Assembly: GCA_016946835.1 (NCBI GenBank) | Contig: JACVTC010000001.1 | Location: 1,224,501-1,288,500 of the forward strand | Direction of reading: 5' to 3' | DNA length: 64,000 nucleotides | From: Neocallimastix lanati (nom. inval.) | Lineage: Eukaryota > Neocallimastigomycota > Neocallimastigomycetes > Neocallimastigales > Neocallimastigaceae | In this document: positions 1-12,567 of the stretch, in pieces | Numbering within the stretch: the first letter of the stretch is position 1 | Layout: each line of letters starts with the position of its first letter | Notes under the pieces: generated by a model | The model's database searches: none | Told to the model about the DNA's origin: nothing | What the model saw: only the letters and a program-made list of their open reading frames with translations | Translations under genes and position numbers: made by a program

Positions 1-73
1 AATAATGATAATAATACTATTTATATATGAAAATTAATAAATAAATAGATAAATAAATAAGTAAATAAACAAA

Positions 74-104
<31 letters not shown>

Positions 105-395
105 ATTAGTAAGTAAAAAGAAAAAAAAAATTAATAATTTTTAATTATCTTTATTATTAAAAATTATTTAATATATAAATATATTATGTGTAAAAAAAAT
201 GATATATCATTTATATATATATATATATACCAAAAAAAAAAAAAAAAAAAAAAAAAGGATATATAAGATATATTAATATATTATACTTTTTTATGATGAA
301 AGTGGGAATCTTTTTTTTTTTTTTAAAAAAAAAATGTTTCATATAAAAGGAAAAATTATAGTAAAAGTGTTAAATTTTAAAAGAATGCACATAAA

Positions 396-440
<45 letters not shown>

Positions 441-3045
441 TTAGTATATTATATTTTATGTAAATATTTCACATAAAAGGATAAATAAAGTGTGAGGTAT
501 TTCGAAAATTTCCATTTCTGAAAAGTTTCAAATTTTTTTTGAAAAAGTTAATAAATAAATAAATTAATAATAAAACAAATAAATAGTATATGTAATTTAA
601 ATAAATAACTAAATAAAAATAAATAAATAAAACTATAATAAATAAATAAATAAAATTAAAAAAAAAAAATAAATATTTATATAATAAATTATACATTAGA
701 ATTAAAGTTTTAAAAAATAAAATGGTTTTATCATATGTTTTATAATTTTTCAAAATATAAATAAAACGAATAATAATTTTAAAAATATATATATAAAATA
801 AATATTAATAAGTTAAAAATATGTAAAGAATAATAATTTAAGATGCAAATATTAAATTAAAAAATAATATTTAAATAATGAATTGATCATTTTTTACACC
901 TTTTAAAATTCTTACGCAGTATTTTATAAAACCTTATGTTTTAATAAAAATATTTTAATATTTAATAAATATTAATAAATATTTTTAATAAAAGAGATAT
1001 TTATAGATAATCTAGTAAAAAAAAATTATTTTAATATATAGTTAAATATTAAATTACTTTTTTTTTTTTTAAATATTTAAAACTTTAATTTTTTATTTAC
1101 TAAATAATTAATATTTATTTTTATTATTAAATTTTATTATTATAATTATTATTTTAATTTATCAATTCAATAATTTATGAAAAGTAAAATCATTCTAAAC
1201 TATTTTTTTTTTTTATTAAATAAATAAAAATATAATGCACACCCCCCGCATAAACGGAATAGTAAAGCTGAAAGATTCATATCATAAAATAATGAACAAA
1301 ACAAAATAAAATAAATAAATAAATAAAAAAAAAAAAAACTTTTTGTAAATATGTAAAAATTATGTAGACTGGGAAGGTTAACAGATTATATTTAATAGAA
1401 TAACCATAATAGATATTTTATTTTTATAAAAATTATTATCTCTTAAAGTATATATCTAACATTTTTATAACTACTTTAAATATGAGATAGAAAAAAAAAA
1501 AAGTATATATAAATTTAAATGATTTTTCTCAAAAAAATAATAAATTTAAGTATTAGTCATAAATTTAATAAAAATGATTCATATTCTAATATTTTATAAT
1601 AATAATTTAAATATTTTAATTAAATTTTTACACTTATTAAAATAATTTTAATATTAAAAATAAAACATATTTTTTTTTTACATTAAAAATTTTTTAATGA
1701 CTTAAAATTTAAACTAATACTACTAATAATAATAATATTAAGGAAATATTTTGATAATTTTGATATAGAATAATTTATTAAAGTTTTTTTTAATAACGTA
1801 AAATGTTTTTATTTTATTTTATTTTAAACTATAATTGTTTCATAAGTATTAATTATATTTGTGATAGTTTTAATAAATAACTTTGAAAAATTAATAATTT
1901 CAATTTAAAAATTCTCCATAACTTGTTTGATGTTTAAACTTTATTATATGTAAATGTAAGTGGGTTAAAAAAAAATATCATTTTCTAAATAAGTAATAAT
2001 TGATGTAATTTTAAGACAGAATTTAATAGAGAGAGAAGAAGTTTTTGGAAAATTTTATTTTTTATTATATGAACAAATAAATGGGTAAAAAAAAAAAAAA
2101 AAAAAAAAAATTATTACTCATCTAAAATGAATAAAAAAAAAATTAATTGATATAAAGTAATAAACATTAACATAATAGTAGGTGATATTTTAATTTTTTA
2201 ATTAATTATAAGATAGAATGCAATATCACATTGAGAGTGAAAAAGATTTTTGGAAATTTTTTATTTATAAATTCATTATAAAGAAAATAATAATTTATAT
2301 TATAATAACAATGAAAAATAAAAATAAATATAATAATAGATAATTATAATTATAATTATAATAATAATAAATATTTATAATAAGAAGTAATCAATAATAA
2401 TAAATATTTATAATAAGAAGTAATCAATTATAATAAATATTTATAATTAAAAGTAATCAATAATAATAAATATTTATAATTAAAAGTAATCAATAATAAT
2501 ATATGTTTATAATAAAAAGTAATCAATAATAATAAATATTTATAATAAAAAGTAATCAATAATAATAAATATAACAAATAATTTTAAATAATAATAATAA
2601 TATAATATTATTTATTTTAATTAAAAAAAAATATTTATAAAAATAAACTATAACAAAAAAAAAAATTATTCCATTGATATAATGTGATTGTTTTAATGAT
2701 ACATAAAATAATTAAAAATATTGAATAATTTTAATTTAAATATTCTCCATGTCTTTTTTTTTTTTTTATATTTATAATTTTATTATATGAATGTTTCTAA
2801 TGCATATTAATGGGTTATTAATAGAAAAACAATAAATTTTAATTAAAGAAGAATAAGAATATTTAGTGTAATATATGAAAATTTTCTTCTATAAATATTT
2901 TATATAAAGAAAATAATATATCATTCATAAATAATAATAATAAATATATATAATTTTTGAAATAATGATTATCATAATAAATATATAATTTTAAAATAAT
3001 GATTAAAATAATAATAATAATAATTATAATAATAATAACAACAAC

Positions 3046-3081
<36 letters not shown>

Positions 3082-5424
3082 TATAATTATTATTTTAAAA
3101 ATTTTAAACACTATATTTTAATAAATGGGTTAAATATAAGGAATTGAATTAAAACTTTATTTACAATTTTAAATAGATTTACCTATGATAACCGGAATAT
3201 TTAAAAATATTTAATAAAGTTTATTAATATATTAACAATAAGAAATATATTAAAAGTTTAATTTTTATTAAAATTATAATCTTTACACAAATAGAATTTT
3301 TTTTGTAATTTTTTTGTTAATTGACAAAAAAGAAAGTTATAATATCTTCTTTATTTTTTCTTAAGATTATTATTATAATCTAATATTTAATAAAAAATTA
3401 ATATAAATAATATCCGTATTAAAAAAAATTTATATATAATTATATGACTAATTAATATTGAATAAAATTTGAAAAATCTTTTTAATATAACTTGTGTAAT
3501 GGTATGATATGTTTTTTTATTTATTAAATTTATGACTAAGAAAGAAAATATAGTAATTTTTTAAATTAAATAAGGCATTTAATTGCTGATTTTTCTCTTT
3601 TTTTTTTTGGGTTTAACTATTTGTAATTATAAATTAATCATATTCTTATTAGTTTTTTTTATTTTTTATTTTTTAAAGTTTTATCTTTCCTTATATATAA
3701 ATAGGTCAAAATTTATTAATTTACTTAGTATTATTATATTAATATTTTAGATAGTTTAATATTTATTTATATATATTTAATAATTAATCTTCATTGTTAA
3801 TGGAAATTTAATTAAACTAATTAATGAAAAATAAATAAATTTTTAATAATTTATATATCATTTTTACCTTTATTATATGAACCGTTTAATCATTTTAATT
3901 TCTTCATATTAATATAATATAAATACAAAATGATATATAAAAAAAAAAGAAGTAATTTTTATTGTAAAGTTTATTTTTTTATTAAATTTATTTGTAATTA
4001 TTAATAATAATTATATTTGTTATTATTTTTTTTTTAATTTATAGAATTTTAATTATAATAAAGTGATATACAATATTTTTTTTTATTTAGTTAAAAACCT
4101 ATTAATTATTTAATTAAATTTATTTGATTTTCAATATTTTTATTTTCAATTTTTTTTTATATTGGTGTAAATAATGAAAAAAGGAAAAACCTTTAAATAT
4201 TTAATTAAATTTATAAATTAAATAGATCCTTAACATATTATTATAATATAATATGTTAATTTAATAAAATCATCTTTTTCTTAATGAAAAAATTAAAAAA
4301 TTTCAATAATTTCGGTTAATATTACTTCTTAATTAATAAAAGAAGCTATTGTATATATGTTATTATTTAATAGAAAATATATTAAAGTATATTTTTAAAG
4401 GAGTACTTTTTTCATTTTAAAATTAAAATAATTAAAAAATAAATTTATAAATATTAATAATAATAGTTATTTTATGATATTAAAATTTAATTAAATATAA
4501 TTGAATAATTAACTTTATTATATTTTTTATTTTTTATTTTTTATTTTTTGTTTTGTCTTTGCCATTAAAGTATGAATGCTTTTTTTTATTATTTATTATC
4601 ATTATTATAGTAAAAATTTCTTTAAAGGAAATTGACAATTTCGTTATATGTCATCATGGATATTAATTATGTATAATATCAACATTAATATCAATAATTA
4701 ATACTAATAAAAAAAAAAAATTGAGTAATTTTAAAATTCAAATAATATAAAATAATATATATAATATAAATAATATAATATTATGTAATATAATAATAAT
4801 AGCAATAATAATATTTAATATTAACATATATAAAATATATACAATTCTGGGATATAAAAAATTATACTAAATTGATCTACTTCATATATTTAATTTTCAA
4901 GAAAAAAAAAATAATAAAAAAAAAATTTACAAAAAAATATAAAATTACACTTTATTTTTAATTTTATATTTAATATTGATACTCTATAAATTTTATATTA
5001 ACTAAAACTCATTTTTATATTTAATAAAATTAATAATTATTTAGGTTATACTTTTTATTAAATTAAATTAAATTCATTAACGACAATCATAGATTGCTGA
5101 ATACATAATAATATTGTTTTTTAATATAAAAGCAATAAAAATTTTCTCTTTTTTTTTTTTAAATCTTCAATTTTTTATTATTATAAATTTAATTATTTAT
5201 AACTTATAAAAAATATAATAATTAATTAATAATAAAAAAAAAATTTTTAGAGAATTATTATACTAGCTATAATAATATAAAAAAAATTATATTTTAAAAA
5301 GTTATAAAAAAAAAATAAAATTAAAAAAAAAAAAAAAAAGAACAGAAATAAATAAAATAGAATAATACATATAAAAAAAAAAAGCGAGTATTTTTTTTTT
5401 TTTTTAAAAACAAATTAAAGAAAA
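1..5424. other. AT-rich intergenic stretch without supported gene
   Basis: The stretch consists of A/T homopolymers, short TAA/ATT microsatellites and degenerate AT sequence. The few open frames are poly-Ile, poly-Phe or poly-Leu translations of simple repeats. I see no splice-linked exons and no RNA gene. The last few hundred bases before 5425 would contain the promoter of the first GH43 gene, but no discrete element can be singled out in this composition. Confidence 0.7.
2362..2575. repeat. Short tandem repeat, about 34-36 bp unit
   Basis: About six imperfect copies of a unit built around AGTAATCAATAATAATAAAT followed by ATTTATAAT. Copies differ by small substitutions (TAAGAAG against TAAAAAG or TTAAAAG). 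It is intergenic and non-coding. Confidence 0.7.
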
Positions 5425-7704
5425 ATGAAATCAACATTATTTTCTTATTATCTTTTAGTTACCTTAACATTATTTAAAAATGTTTTTAGTGCCGGTGCAG
5501 GTTCATTTAACGGCGTAAATCCAGGAAGATCATACAAGGCTACCTCAAACCACAACCCAATCATCACTCAAAAGTATAGTGCTGATCCAGGTGTTATGGT
5601 TTACAACGGTAGAGTTTATGTTTATGCTACTAATGATGGTGATGCTGGTACCAGATACAATTCAGAAAACACTTACGGACAAATTAACACTATTAATGTT
5701 ATGTCTTCTGCTGATTTAGTTAACTGGATGGATCACGGTTCAATTCCAGCTGCTGGTGGTGGTGGTGCTGCTAGATGGGCATCTAACTCATGGGCTCCAT
5801 GTGCTGCTTGGAAAAAGATTAATGGTAAGGATAAGTTCTTCCTTTACTTTGCCAATAACGCTAGTGGTATTGGTGTTTTAACTGCCGATTCTCCAACTGG
5901 TCCATTCAAGGATCCAATTGGTAGAGCTCTTATCTCACGTCAAACTCCAAATAGTAATGTTGAATGGCTTTTCGATCCAGCTGTTATCGTTGATACTGAT
6001 GGTACTGGTTATCTTTACTACGGTGGTGGTGTTCCACAAGGTCAAAATGCTAATCCAAGAACTATTCGTGTTGCCAAGTTAGGAAATGATATGACAAGTA
6101 TTCAAGGTACTCCACAAATGATTGATGCTCCATGGGTATTTGAAGATTCTGGTATTAATAAGATTGGTAACACTTATGTTTACTCATACTGTACTAACTG
6201 GGCTGGAGGTCCATACGGTAATGCCAGAATTGCTTACATGACTAGTAACAACCCAATGAGTGGATTCAAATACCAAGGTACTTGTTTCAACAATCCAGGA
6301 GATTTCTTCCAAACTACTGGTAACAACCACCACACTATTATTGAATTCAAGAATAAGTACTACATCTTCTACCACGCTGAATGGCTTAACAAGCAAATTT
6401 TAGGTGGTCAAAAGGGTTACCGTACTACTCATGTTGATGAATTACCAGTTAATGGTAGTAAGTTAGGTAATGCTAAGGGTACTCTTTCTGGTGTTAGTCA
6501 ATTAGAAAATGTTAATGGTTCTGCTCTTAACTACGCTGCTAGTATGGCTTGGCAAAGTGGTATTAGTGTTAAGGGACAAGGTGCTGTTACTCAAGTTAAT
6601 TATGGACGTGGTTCCTGGACTGGTGTTTCTAATGTTGCTTTAGGTAATGCTAAGACCATTACTCTTAGAGCCTCTTCCTCTAGTGGTGCTACTGTTAAGA
6701 TTTGTGCCGGTAGTGAAAATGGTACAGTTCTTGGTTATGTTGATATTCCAGCTGGTGGTTCCTTACAAAATGTTACTGGAAATCTTTCTGGTGCTTCTGG
6801 TACCAAGAATCTCTTCTTCATTGCTTCTGGTAATCTTACTATTGAATCATGGCAATTAGATGGTAACACCGATAACACTGGTAACACCGGTAACACTGAT
6901 AACAATGATAACAATGGAGACAATACCGGTAACGTTGATCACACTCCAACTACCGATGTCACTGATGGTTGGTACTATATTAAGAACACTGGATCTGACA
7001 AGTACCTTCAAGCTAATGGTTCTAGTGCTGGTGCCAATGTTGAAATTGGTTCATTCACTGGTTATTCCGATCAAAAGTGGAAGGTTACTACTAATGGTGA
7101 AGGTTACATTACTTTACTTAATGGTAATGGAAACTTTAACTTAGATGTTGATAGTGCTAAGAATGAAAATGGTGCCAACATTTTAATTTATGATGCTTAC
7201 GGTGGTGTTGCCCAACAATTTGCTCTTACTGCTGGAAGTGGTAATTCATTCATTATTACTACAAGAGTTAGTAATGGTGGAAAGGCTATCGATGTTTACG
7301 AAAACAGAACTAATGATGGTGCTAATGTCTGCCAATGGTCTGTTAATGGAAACTCAAACCAAACTTGGGTCTTCGAAAGAGTCGATGGTGGTTCTGGTAG
7401 TGGCAACAACAACAACAACAATGACAAAACTGATAACACTTGCTGGGCTAAGGCTTTAGGTTATGAATGTTGTAAGTCTTGTCTTCCAGTTGTTACCACT
7501 GATGGTGATGGTTCATGGAGTGTTGTAAATGATGACTGGTGTGGTCTTCCAACTAGCTGTAAGTCAGGCAATTCATCTACTTGTACTGGAGCTCAAGGTT
7601 ATCCATGTTGTAAGAGTAGTTGTGCCATTTACAGTAGCGATAGTGATGGTGACTGGAGTATTGAAAATGGTGATTGGTGTTTAATTGACAAGAAGGCTTG
7701 TTAA
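5425..7704 (+). CDS. Cellulosomal GH43 glycosidase: GH43-CBM6-CBM13-dockerin-dockerin
   Basis: Secreted 759-residue enzyme, probably a beta-xylosidase or alpha-L-arabinofuranosidase acting on arabinoxylan side chains or oligosaccharides; the GH43 family supports both activities and the sequence does not decide. Signal peptide about residues 1-22 (hydrophobic, ends FSA). GH43 propeller about 35-355. Likely catalytic triad: Asp54 (ADPG), Asp184 (FDPAV) and Glu240 (WVFEDSG). CBM6-like beta-sandwich about 366-480. Asn/Thr/Asp/Gly linker about 481-512. Ricin-type CBM13 trefoil about 516-652 with QKW and QTW motifs. Asn linker, then two six-cysteine fungal dockerins (about 673-712 and 720-759) with GYECCKSC and GYPCCKSS cores. 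The dockerins tether it to the scaffoldin. The single exon and strong codon bias (GGT, GCT, AAG, AAC) suggest high expression and fit the family's known bacterial origin by transfer. The core is nearly identical to the gene at 12568. Confidence 0.93.
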   Translation: MKSTLFSYYLLVTLTLFKNVFSAGAGSFNGVNPGRSYKATSNHNPIITQKYSADPGVMVYNGRVYVYATNDGDAGTRYNSENTYGQINTINVMSSADLVNWMDHGSIPAAGGGGAARWASNSWAPCAAWKKINGKDKFFLYFANNASGIGVLTADSPTGPFKDPIGRALISRQTPNSNVEWLFDPAVIVDTDGTGYLYYGGGVPQGQNANPRTIRVAKLGNDMTSIQGTPQMIDAPWVFEDSGINKIGNTYVYSYCTNWAGGPYGNARIAYMTSNNPMSGFKYQGTCFNNPGDFFQTTGNNHHTIIEFKNKYYIFYHAEWLNKQILGGQKGYRTTHVDELPVNGSKLGNAKGTLSGVSQLENVNGSALNYAASMAWQSGISVKGQGAVTQVNYGRGSWTGVSNVALGNAKTITLRASSSSGATVKICAGSENGTVLGYVDIPAGGSLQNVTGNLSGASGTKNLFFIASGNLTIESWQLDGNTDNTGNTGNTDNNDNNGDNTGNVDHTPTTDVTDGWYYIKNTGSDKYLQANGSSAGANVEIGSFTGYSDQKWKVTTNGEGYITLLNGNGNFNLDVDSAKNENGANILIYDAYGGVAQQFALTAGSGNSFIITTRVSNGGKAIDVYENRTNDGANVCQWSVNGNSNQTWVFERVDGGSGSGNNNNNNDKTDNTCWAKALGYECCKSCLPVVTTDGDGSWSVVNDDWCGLPTSCKSGNSSTCTGAQGYPCCKSSCAIYSSDSDGDWSIENGDWCLIDKKAC

Positions 7705-8022
7705 ATTTAATAGATTATTGAAATTAACATATTCTATTAAATTTTTTGAATATAGACAAAAAAAAAATAACAAATAGAAAAAAAAAAAAAATAAAGGAAA
7801 CGATAAATTATTATAATTATATATAAAAAAATTATGGTAATATTATTCTTTTCTTTTTTTTTTTTTTAATTTTTTTGGTTTTTTAAAATGAAAATTGTAT
7901 AAATAATTCTTTATAAATATATTCTTGTAGAAATATATATATTATCAAATGAAGAAACTTTATTAAAAAGTATAATTGAAACTATTTAGTAAAGTTTTAA
8001 AAAAAAAAAATTAAAAAAAAGT

Positions 8023-8053
<31 letters not shown>

Positions 8054-8489
8054 TAAAACAAAATATTAAATTAAAAAAAAAAAAAGATAAAGTTTGGTAT
8101 TTTATGTATAGAGAAAGTATTAATTAGTGTATATATATATTTTTTAATTAATTTTATTTTTATTTTTAAAAATTTTTTTTTAATGAATTATATATTTGTA
8201 TGATAGACGGATATTTCTGAATTTAAATGATCCCTTCGGAATGAAAAGTAAAATTTAATTTTATAAACAATTTTTTTTTTTTTATAATATTTATGAAGAA
8301 ATTCTTTTGAAAATCTAATATTGAATAATATAATATGGTTCCATTAGTTATTTTTATTTTTATTTTTTTTTTTTTTTAATTTCTAATTTTTATTGTTTAT
8401 TGTTTATTTTTATTTTTTATTTTTTTTTATTTAGTGTAAAATCTTATATTGTTTTTATTTAGCTAGTTTTAACTATTATTTTATATGGA
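7705..8489. other. AT-rich intergenic, 3' flank of the GH43 gene
   Basis: Contains only A/T tracts downstream of the stop codon. The first tens of bases would be the 3' UTR. No open frame or structured element is visible. Confidence 0.6.
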
Positions 8490-8852
8490 GTGTCAGTGTT
8501 GAAAATACAATAAGATAGGGCTAGCAGGGCCCAATGTCTCTGAAGAAGGAGATGACCATCATTTCTTTAAGATAGTCAATTCAAATTCTTATCCGAAATA
8601 AGAATTCCTTTTTAAACCGAAATCTTATGAATCGGGAAGGTGAGGTTCGTTGCCAATGAATTATCTTTTTCAGAATTTATTTATATACTTTATTTTTTGA
8701 ATATTACTTTTTTATTTCATATTATTACTATTCTAAATAATAATAATAATAATTATTATTATTATTATTATTATATTATTATTATTATTATTATTATTTT
8801 TTAAATTGGGCAAATAATATTTATTTTTTTTTTTATTATTTATTAATTAAGT

Positions 8853-8885
<33 letters not shown>

Positions 8886-8977
8886 AAAAATAATTCATAT
8901 AATTCATAAAAGAATAAATAAATAAAGATTAAAGTTCACAAGAATTGCGGCTATAAAAAAAAAAAAAAAAAAAAAAA
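8490..8977 (+). mobile_element. A-tailed mRNA-like retroposon, longest copy of the family
   Basis: A less AT-rich head (about 8490-8660) reads into AT-rich sequence and ends at AAAGTTCACAAGAATTGCGG-CTAT followed by an A-tract (8955-8977). The head matches the reverse complement of 32276-32410 (GTTGAAAAT, AGGGC, CTCTGAAG, GACCATCATTTCTTT, GTCAATTCAAA). The middle (GGATAAGAATTCC-like, GAGGTTCGTTGCC, TTCAGAATTTATTTATA) matches the reverse complement of 40850-41030. The head translates to a peptide shared with the 32 kb copy (DHxFF, VNSN), so the source may have been an mRNA with 3' UTR and poly(A). A (TAA/ATT)n microsatellite has expanded at 8738-8800. Confidence 0.7.
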
Positions 8978-9034
8978 TTTATAGTTTTATTATAATTTAA
9001 CTAGTATTTTATTTTATATTATTTTATATTTATG

Positions 9035-9086
9035 TAATTCATAAATGAATAAAATATATAAAGTTTAAAGTTCCCAATAATTGCGG

Positions 9087-9117
<31 letters not shown>
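9035..9117 (+). mobile_element. 3' end of the A-tailed retroposon family (short copy)
   Basis: TAATTCATAAATGAATAAA, AAAGTTCCCAATAATTGCGG and TTGT lead into an A-tract. This is the same 3' terminus as at 8905-8977. The 5' part is missing or decayed. Confidence 0.65.
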
Positions 9118-9170
9118 CTTATATATTTTTATACATATGTATACTTTCTAAGTTTTCTATATTTCTAACA

Positions 9171-9420
9171 CTATAAGAATCCCATTGCGTAAGCCTTGTC
9201 TGAGAGGATTTACAGTGTCCAGCTCCTCTGGGATGGCAAGGACGCCACCTATAGTTGGCTCTGCTTTCCCTCGAGGATCGCGTAGGGTGCTTCTATATGG
9301 AGTTTCTTTGCTTATGGGGAGTTGAGAGCGTCGACGCCGTACCGGTATGGCAGTTAATCATACACCCATATTACTATATGGGGAAGACCAAAGTCTTCAG
9401 TCTATAAAAAAAAAAAAAAA
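9171..9420 (+). other. GC-rich hairpin island ending in an A-tract
   Basis: About 235 bp of roughly balanced composition set in very AT-rich DNA. Self-complementary pieces follow one another: AGAGGA (9203) with TCCTCT (9224), CCCT (9268) with AGGG (9284), the palindrome GCGTCGACGC (9328-9337), GCCGTACCGGTATGGC (9336-9351), CCCATAT/ATATGGG (9365-9382) and GAAGAC-CAAA-GTCTTC (9383-9398). It then ends in CTAT plus an A-run. No open frame spans it. It may be a structured RNA, or a retroposed copy of one; I do not recognise a known RNA class. Confidence 0.45.
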
Positions 9421-9720
9421 AAAAAATTTATACATATATTTTTATTTTCAAAATTTACACACACATATATATATATCTAAAATATAAAATGTTTTTATTA
9501 TAAATCTAAAGAACTTATTTAAATAAAAAAATAATCACTCTACATAAAACGAATTCACGGGAAAAAAAATATTATGAATTAATTTTATCTTTAATATATG
9601 ATAAGATAAAGAAAAAATTTTAATACAGATTCGAATGATAATTTTAATCTACAAGGAATAATGAATATTACTTTTAAAATTTAAAATATAATTATGTTCA
9701 AATTGAATAAATAATATTAA

Positions 9721-9769
<49 letters not shown>

Positions 9770-9785
9770 ATTTTATTAATTCTAT

Positions 9786-9890
9786 GCTATTTTATAAAAA
9801 TATTCATATAATTAATTAATAAATAAAGATAAAGATATGAAGTTCATAATAATTGCGATTGTAGAAAAAAAAAAAAAAAAAAAAAAAAAG
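9786..9890 (+). mobile_element. 3' end of the A-tailed retroposon family (diverged copy)
   Basis: ATTCATATAATTAATTAATA, then GAAGTTCATAATAATTGCGA and TTGTAG lead into an A-tract. This matches the family 3' terminus with several changes. Confidence 0.55.
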
Positions 9891-11440
9891 AAAAAATCTA
9901 CAAGGAATTATCATTTGATGAAAGGGAAGAATTAGAACCTCTTTTTCATCTTCGAAGCTCAAATGTGTTTTTTTTTTTTTTTTTTTATATATTTAAAATA
10001 ATATATGGAATTTATTATATTAAAATAATTTCCATACATTATTTAATTTTATTTTAAATTTTTACTCACATTTCTTTGTAGAAGTTATATAAACTGATTA
10101 GAAAAATTAGTTTATACATGAATAAATAATTGAATAATATTTACATGAATAAATAATTAAATAATATTTAAATGATATTAACTGTTTTAGAAAATAATTT
10201 TATTTATATAAATTTTTTATTTAATATCTTTTATCTTTATTATTTATTTATTTTTACTTTTTATTAATATATTTTATTAATTATTTTCTATTATTTATTA
10301 ACTTTCTTTTTTTTTTTAATATTTAATATTTATTATTTAATAAATGAAACCTCAAATAATATCATTCATTTTATTATTATTTAATTAATTATTAATGTAC
10401 ATATATATTATTTTTTCATGTACGTACTTTTTTATGTACATATTTTTTTTATTATTTAATGGTTCATTATTTATAATTTATTTAATATAATATATTTAAT
10501 ATATTATATATAATATATTAAATATAATTATTAAATTATTATTGTTAATATTTATTTAATTAGTCAAGATGACATGTGCTGTGTAACATTTGATAATCAT
10601 TAATAAAAATTAACCGCAAATCAATTTTGTTAAAAGGACTTGTTGATAGATATAATTTTAATTGTCATCTTTTTCTTGTTTTTTATTATTTATCTTTGTA
10701 TATAATTTTTATTTTTTTTTACTAAATTAATATCTTTATTAATTTTTTTATAAAAATATTAAAATAATAATAATAATAAAATATCTTGCTATAAAGATAA
10801 ATTTTTTTTTTCTCAAATTAATTTGGACATTTTGAAATTATTATATATCTAAGTTATTTAAAAAAAAAAAATTAGTAAAAAATATGAAGGGAATAAAATT
10901 CGAAATTAGTTGAACTTTTATAGTTATTGGGTTTGGCTATTTCTTAAATTTTTATATTTAATTAAAGTTTATATTGAAACTTGTATTATTAAAATATGGA
11001 AAATAAATATATTAAAAGAAAATTGTTAAATAATTATCAAAAATCATCTTTTGATATTTAAAAATAATTAATATACTTTTTTTTTTTTTTTTGTTTCGTA
11101 CAATACTTTTTTTTTAATTTTTTTAAGACTATAATAAGGTTATAATAAAACAAACCAAACGACTATAATAAGGTTATAATAAAACAAACCAAAACCTCTA
11201 TACAATAATTTAATATATTATATAAAAAACATTTTAATTATATTTATAATTTAAAAAACTATCTAATATATATGAAATTATTATTAAGAAGTAACTCTTT
11301 CAAAAAAAAAAAAGCAATTTTTTTTTTAATTTTCTATTATATTTAATTTTTTATTATGTTTACTAGTCAAATAAAAATTTTTTTTGCAATTGTTATTTAT
11401 TTTATAATTTTTTTTATTTATTATAAAAATATAAGCAAAA

Positions 11441-11481
<41 letters not shown>

Positions 11482-12567
11482 TTTTTAATTTTCTTTTTCA
11501 TGATCTGCATTAATAAAAAAATTCTTTTTTCGATAAATTATTTATTATTAATATTTTGTACTTAAAAAAAATATAGATACATTCATTGAATAATGAGAGA
11601 TAGAGGATTTCATAAAATTTAACATTTTTTAAAAAAAAAAAAATCTATAATTTAATATATATTATATATTAAAATAATTTAATTTCAAATATATATTCTA
11701 ATAAAATATAATATATATTTGAAAATAAATATTTTAATTATTAAAGTTCTTAAAAGTTTTTTTTATATAAATATTTAAAAAAATTTTTTTTCTATTTTGT
11801 GTAATATTAATTTAAATTTAATATATATATTGTTATGTTTCATTTATATTATATATATATTAAATTAGAAATAAAATAATTAAACATTATTATTTTTAAC
11901 GGTACAAGTGTACAATTAATAATGTATACATTATAATTTGTATAGAAAATATATTGCTAAATGTAAAAAAAAAATTTTTTGAAAATACGTTTATTAAAAT
12001 TTAATATATAAATTTGTAATACAAGAAATGATTATATATTTAGATTAATATAATATAATATTAAATAATAAATGAAAATAATTTAAAATATAAAACATTT
12101 TCAATTTATTTATATTAAATAATAATTAAAAATACAAAAAAAAAAAAAAAAAAAACTTTCCATTTTTACCCATTTTATTTTGAAATTTAAATTTTTATTA
12201 TTTTTCAATTTTTAAATTTATATAAATAGTTTGAAAAAGTATTTGTTTATGTTGGGTATTATATTATTATTACTTTAAAATTAATTGTATATTTAAATTT
12301 TTCATATTTCTAAATAATTAATTTTTTTATTTTAATTATTTATTTAGGAATTAATACAAAAATAAAAATAGAAGATTATTTGAATAGATTTTTAATTATT
12401 GTATATATAATATATAGATTTAGATAAAATAATAATAATAATAATAAAAAGTAATAATAATTTAATTAATAATTCAATTATCAAATTTTGTTTTAAACAG
12501 TTAAATTTCAATTATTAGAATATAGATTAAATAATCCATTTATTGTGTAATAATAGATTTTTCAAAA
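9891..12567. other. AT-rich intergenic before the second GH43 gene
   Basis: Apart from a 37 bp direct duplication near 11125-11200 (GACTATAATAAGGTTATAAT...) and simple repeats (TAA tract 11441-11477), I see nothing. The final part contains the promoter of the GH43 gene at 12568, but no specific element is identifiable. Confidence 0.6.

Noticed and set aside
469-753. Open frame rich in Phe, Leu, Ile and Tyr on the minus strand
   Set aside because: Pure translation of AT simple sequence with no domain; typical of this composition.
2863-3111. Poly-Ile open frame
   Set aside because: Product of an (ATT/AAT)n microsatellite.
6184-6396. Antisense open frame in the GH43 core, recurring in all three paralogues (also 13327-13575, 55276-55593)
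   Set aside because: Its recurrence is explained by conservation of the sense protein and codon bias; no start context or independent domain.
8640-8660. GAGGTTCGTTGCC as a tRNA-like B box marking a Pol III SINE
   Set aside because: It departs from the B-box consensus, no A box sits at the right distance, and the head looks protein-coding.
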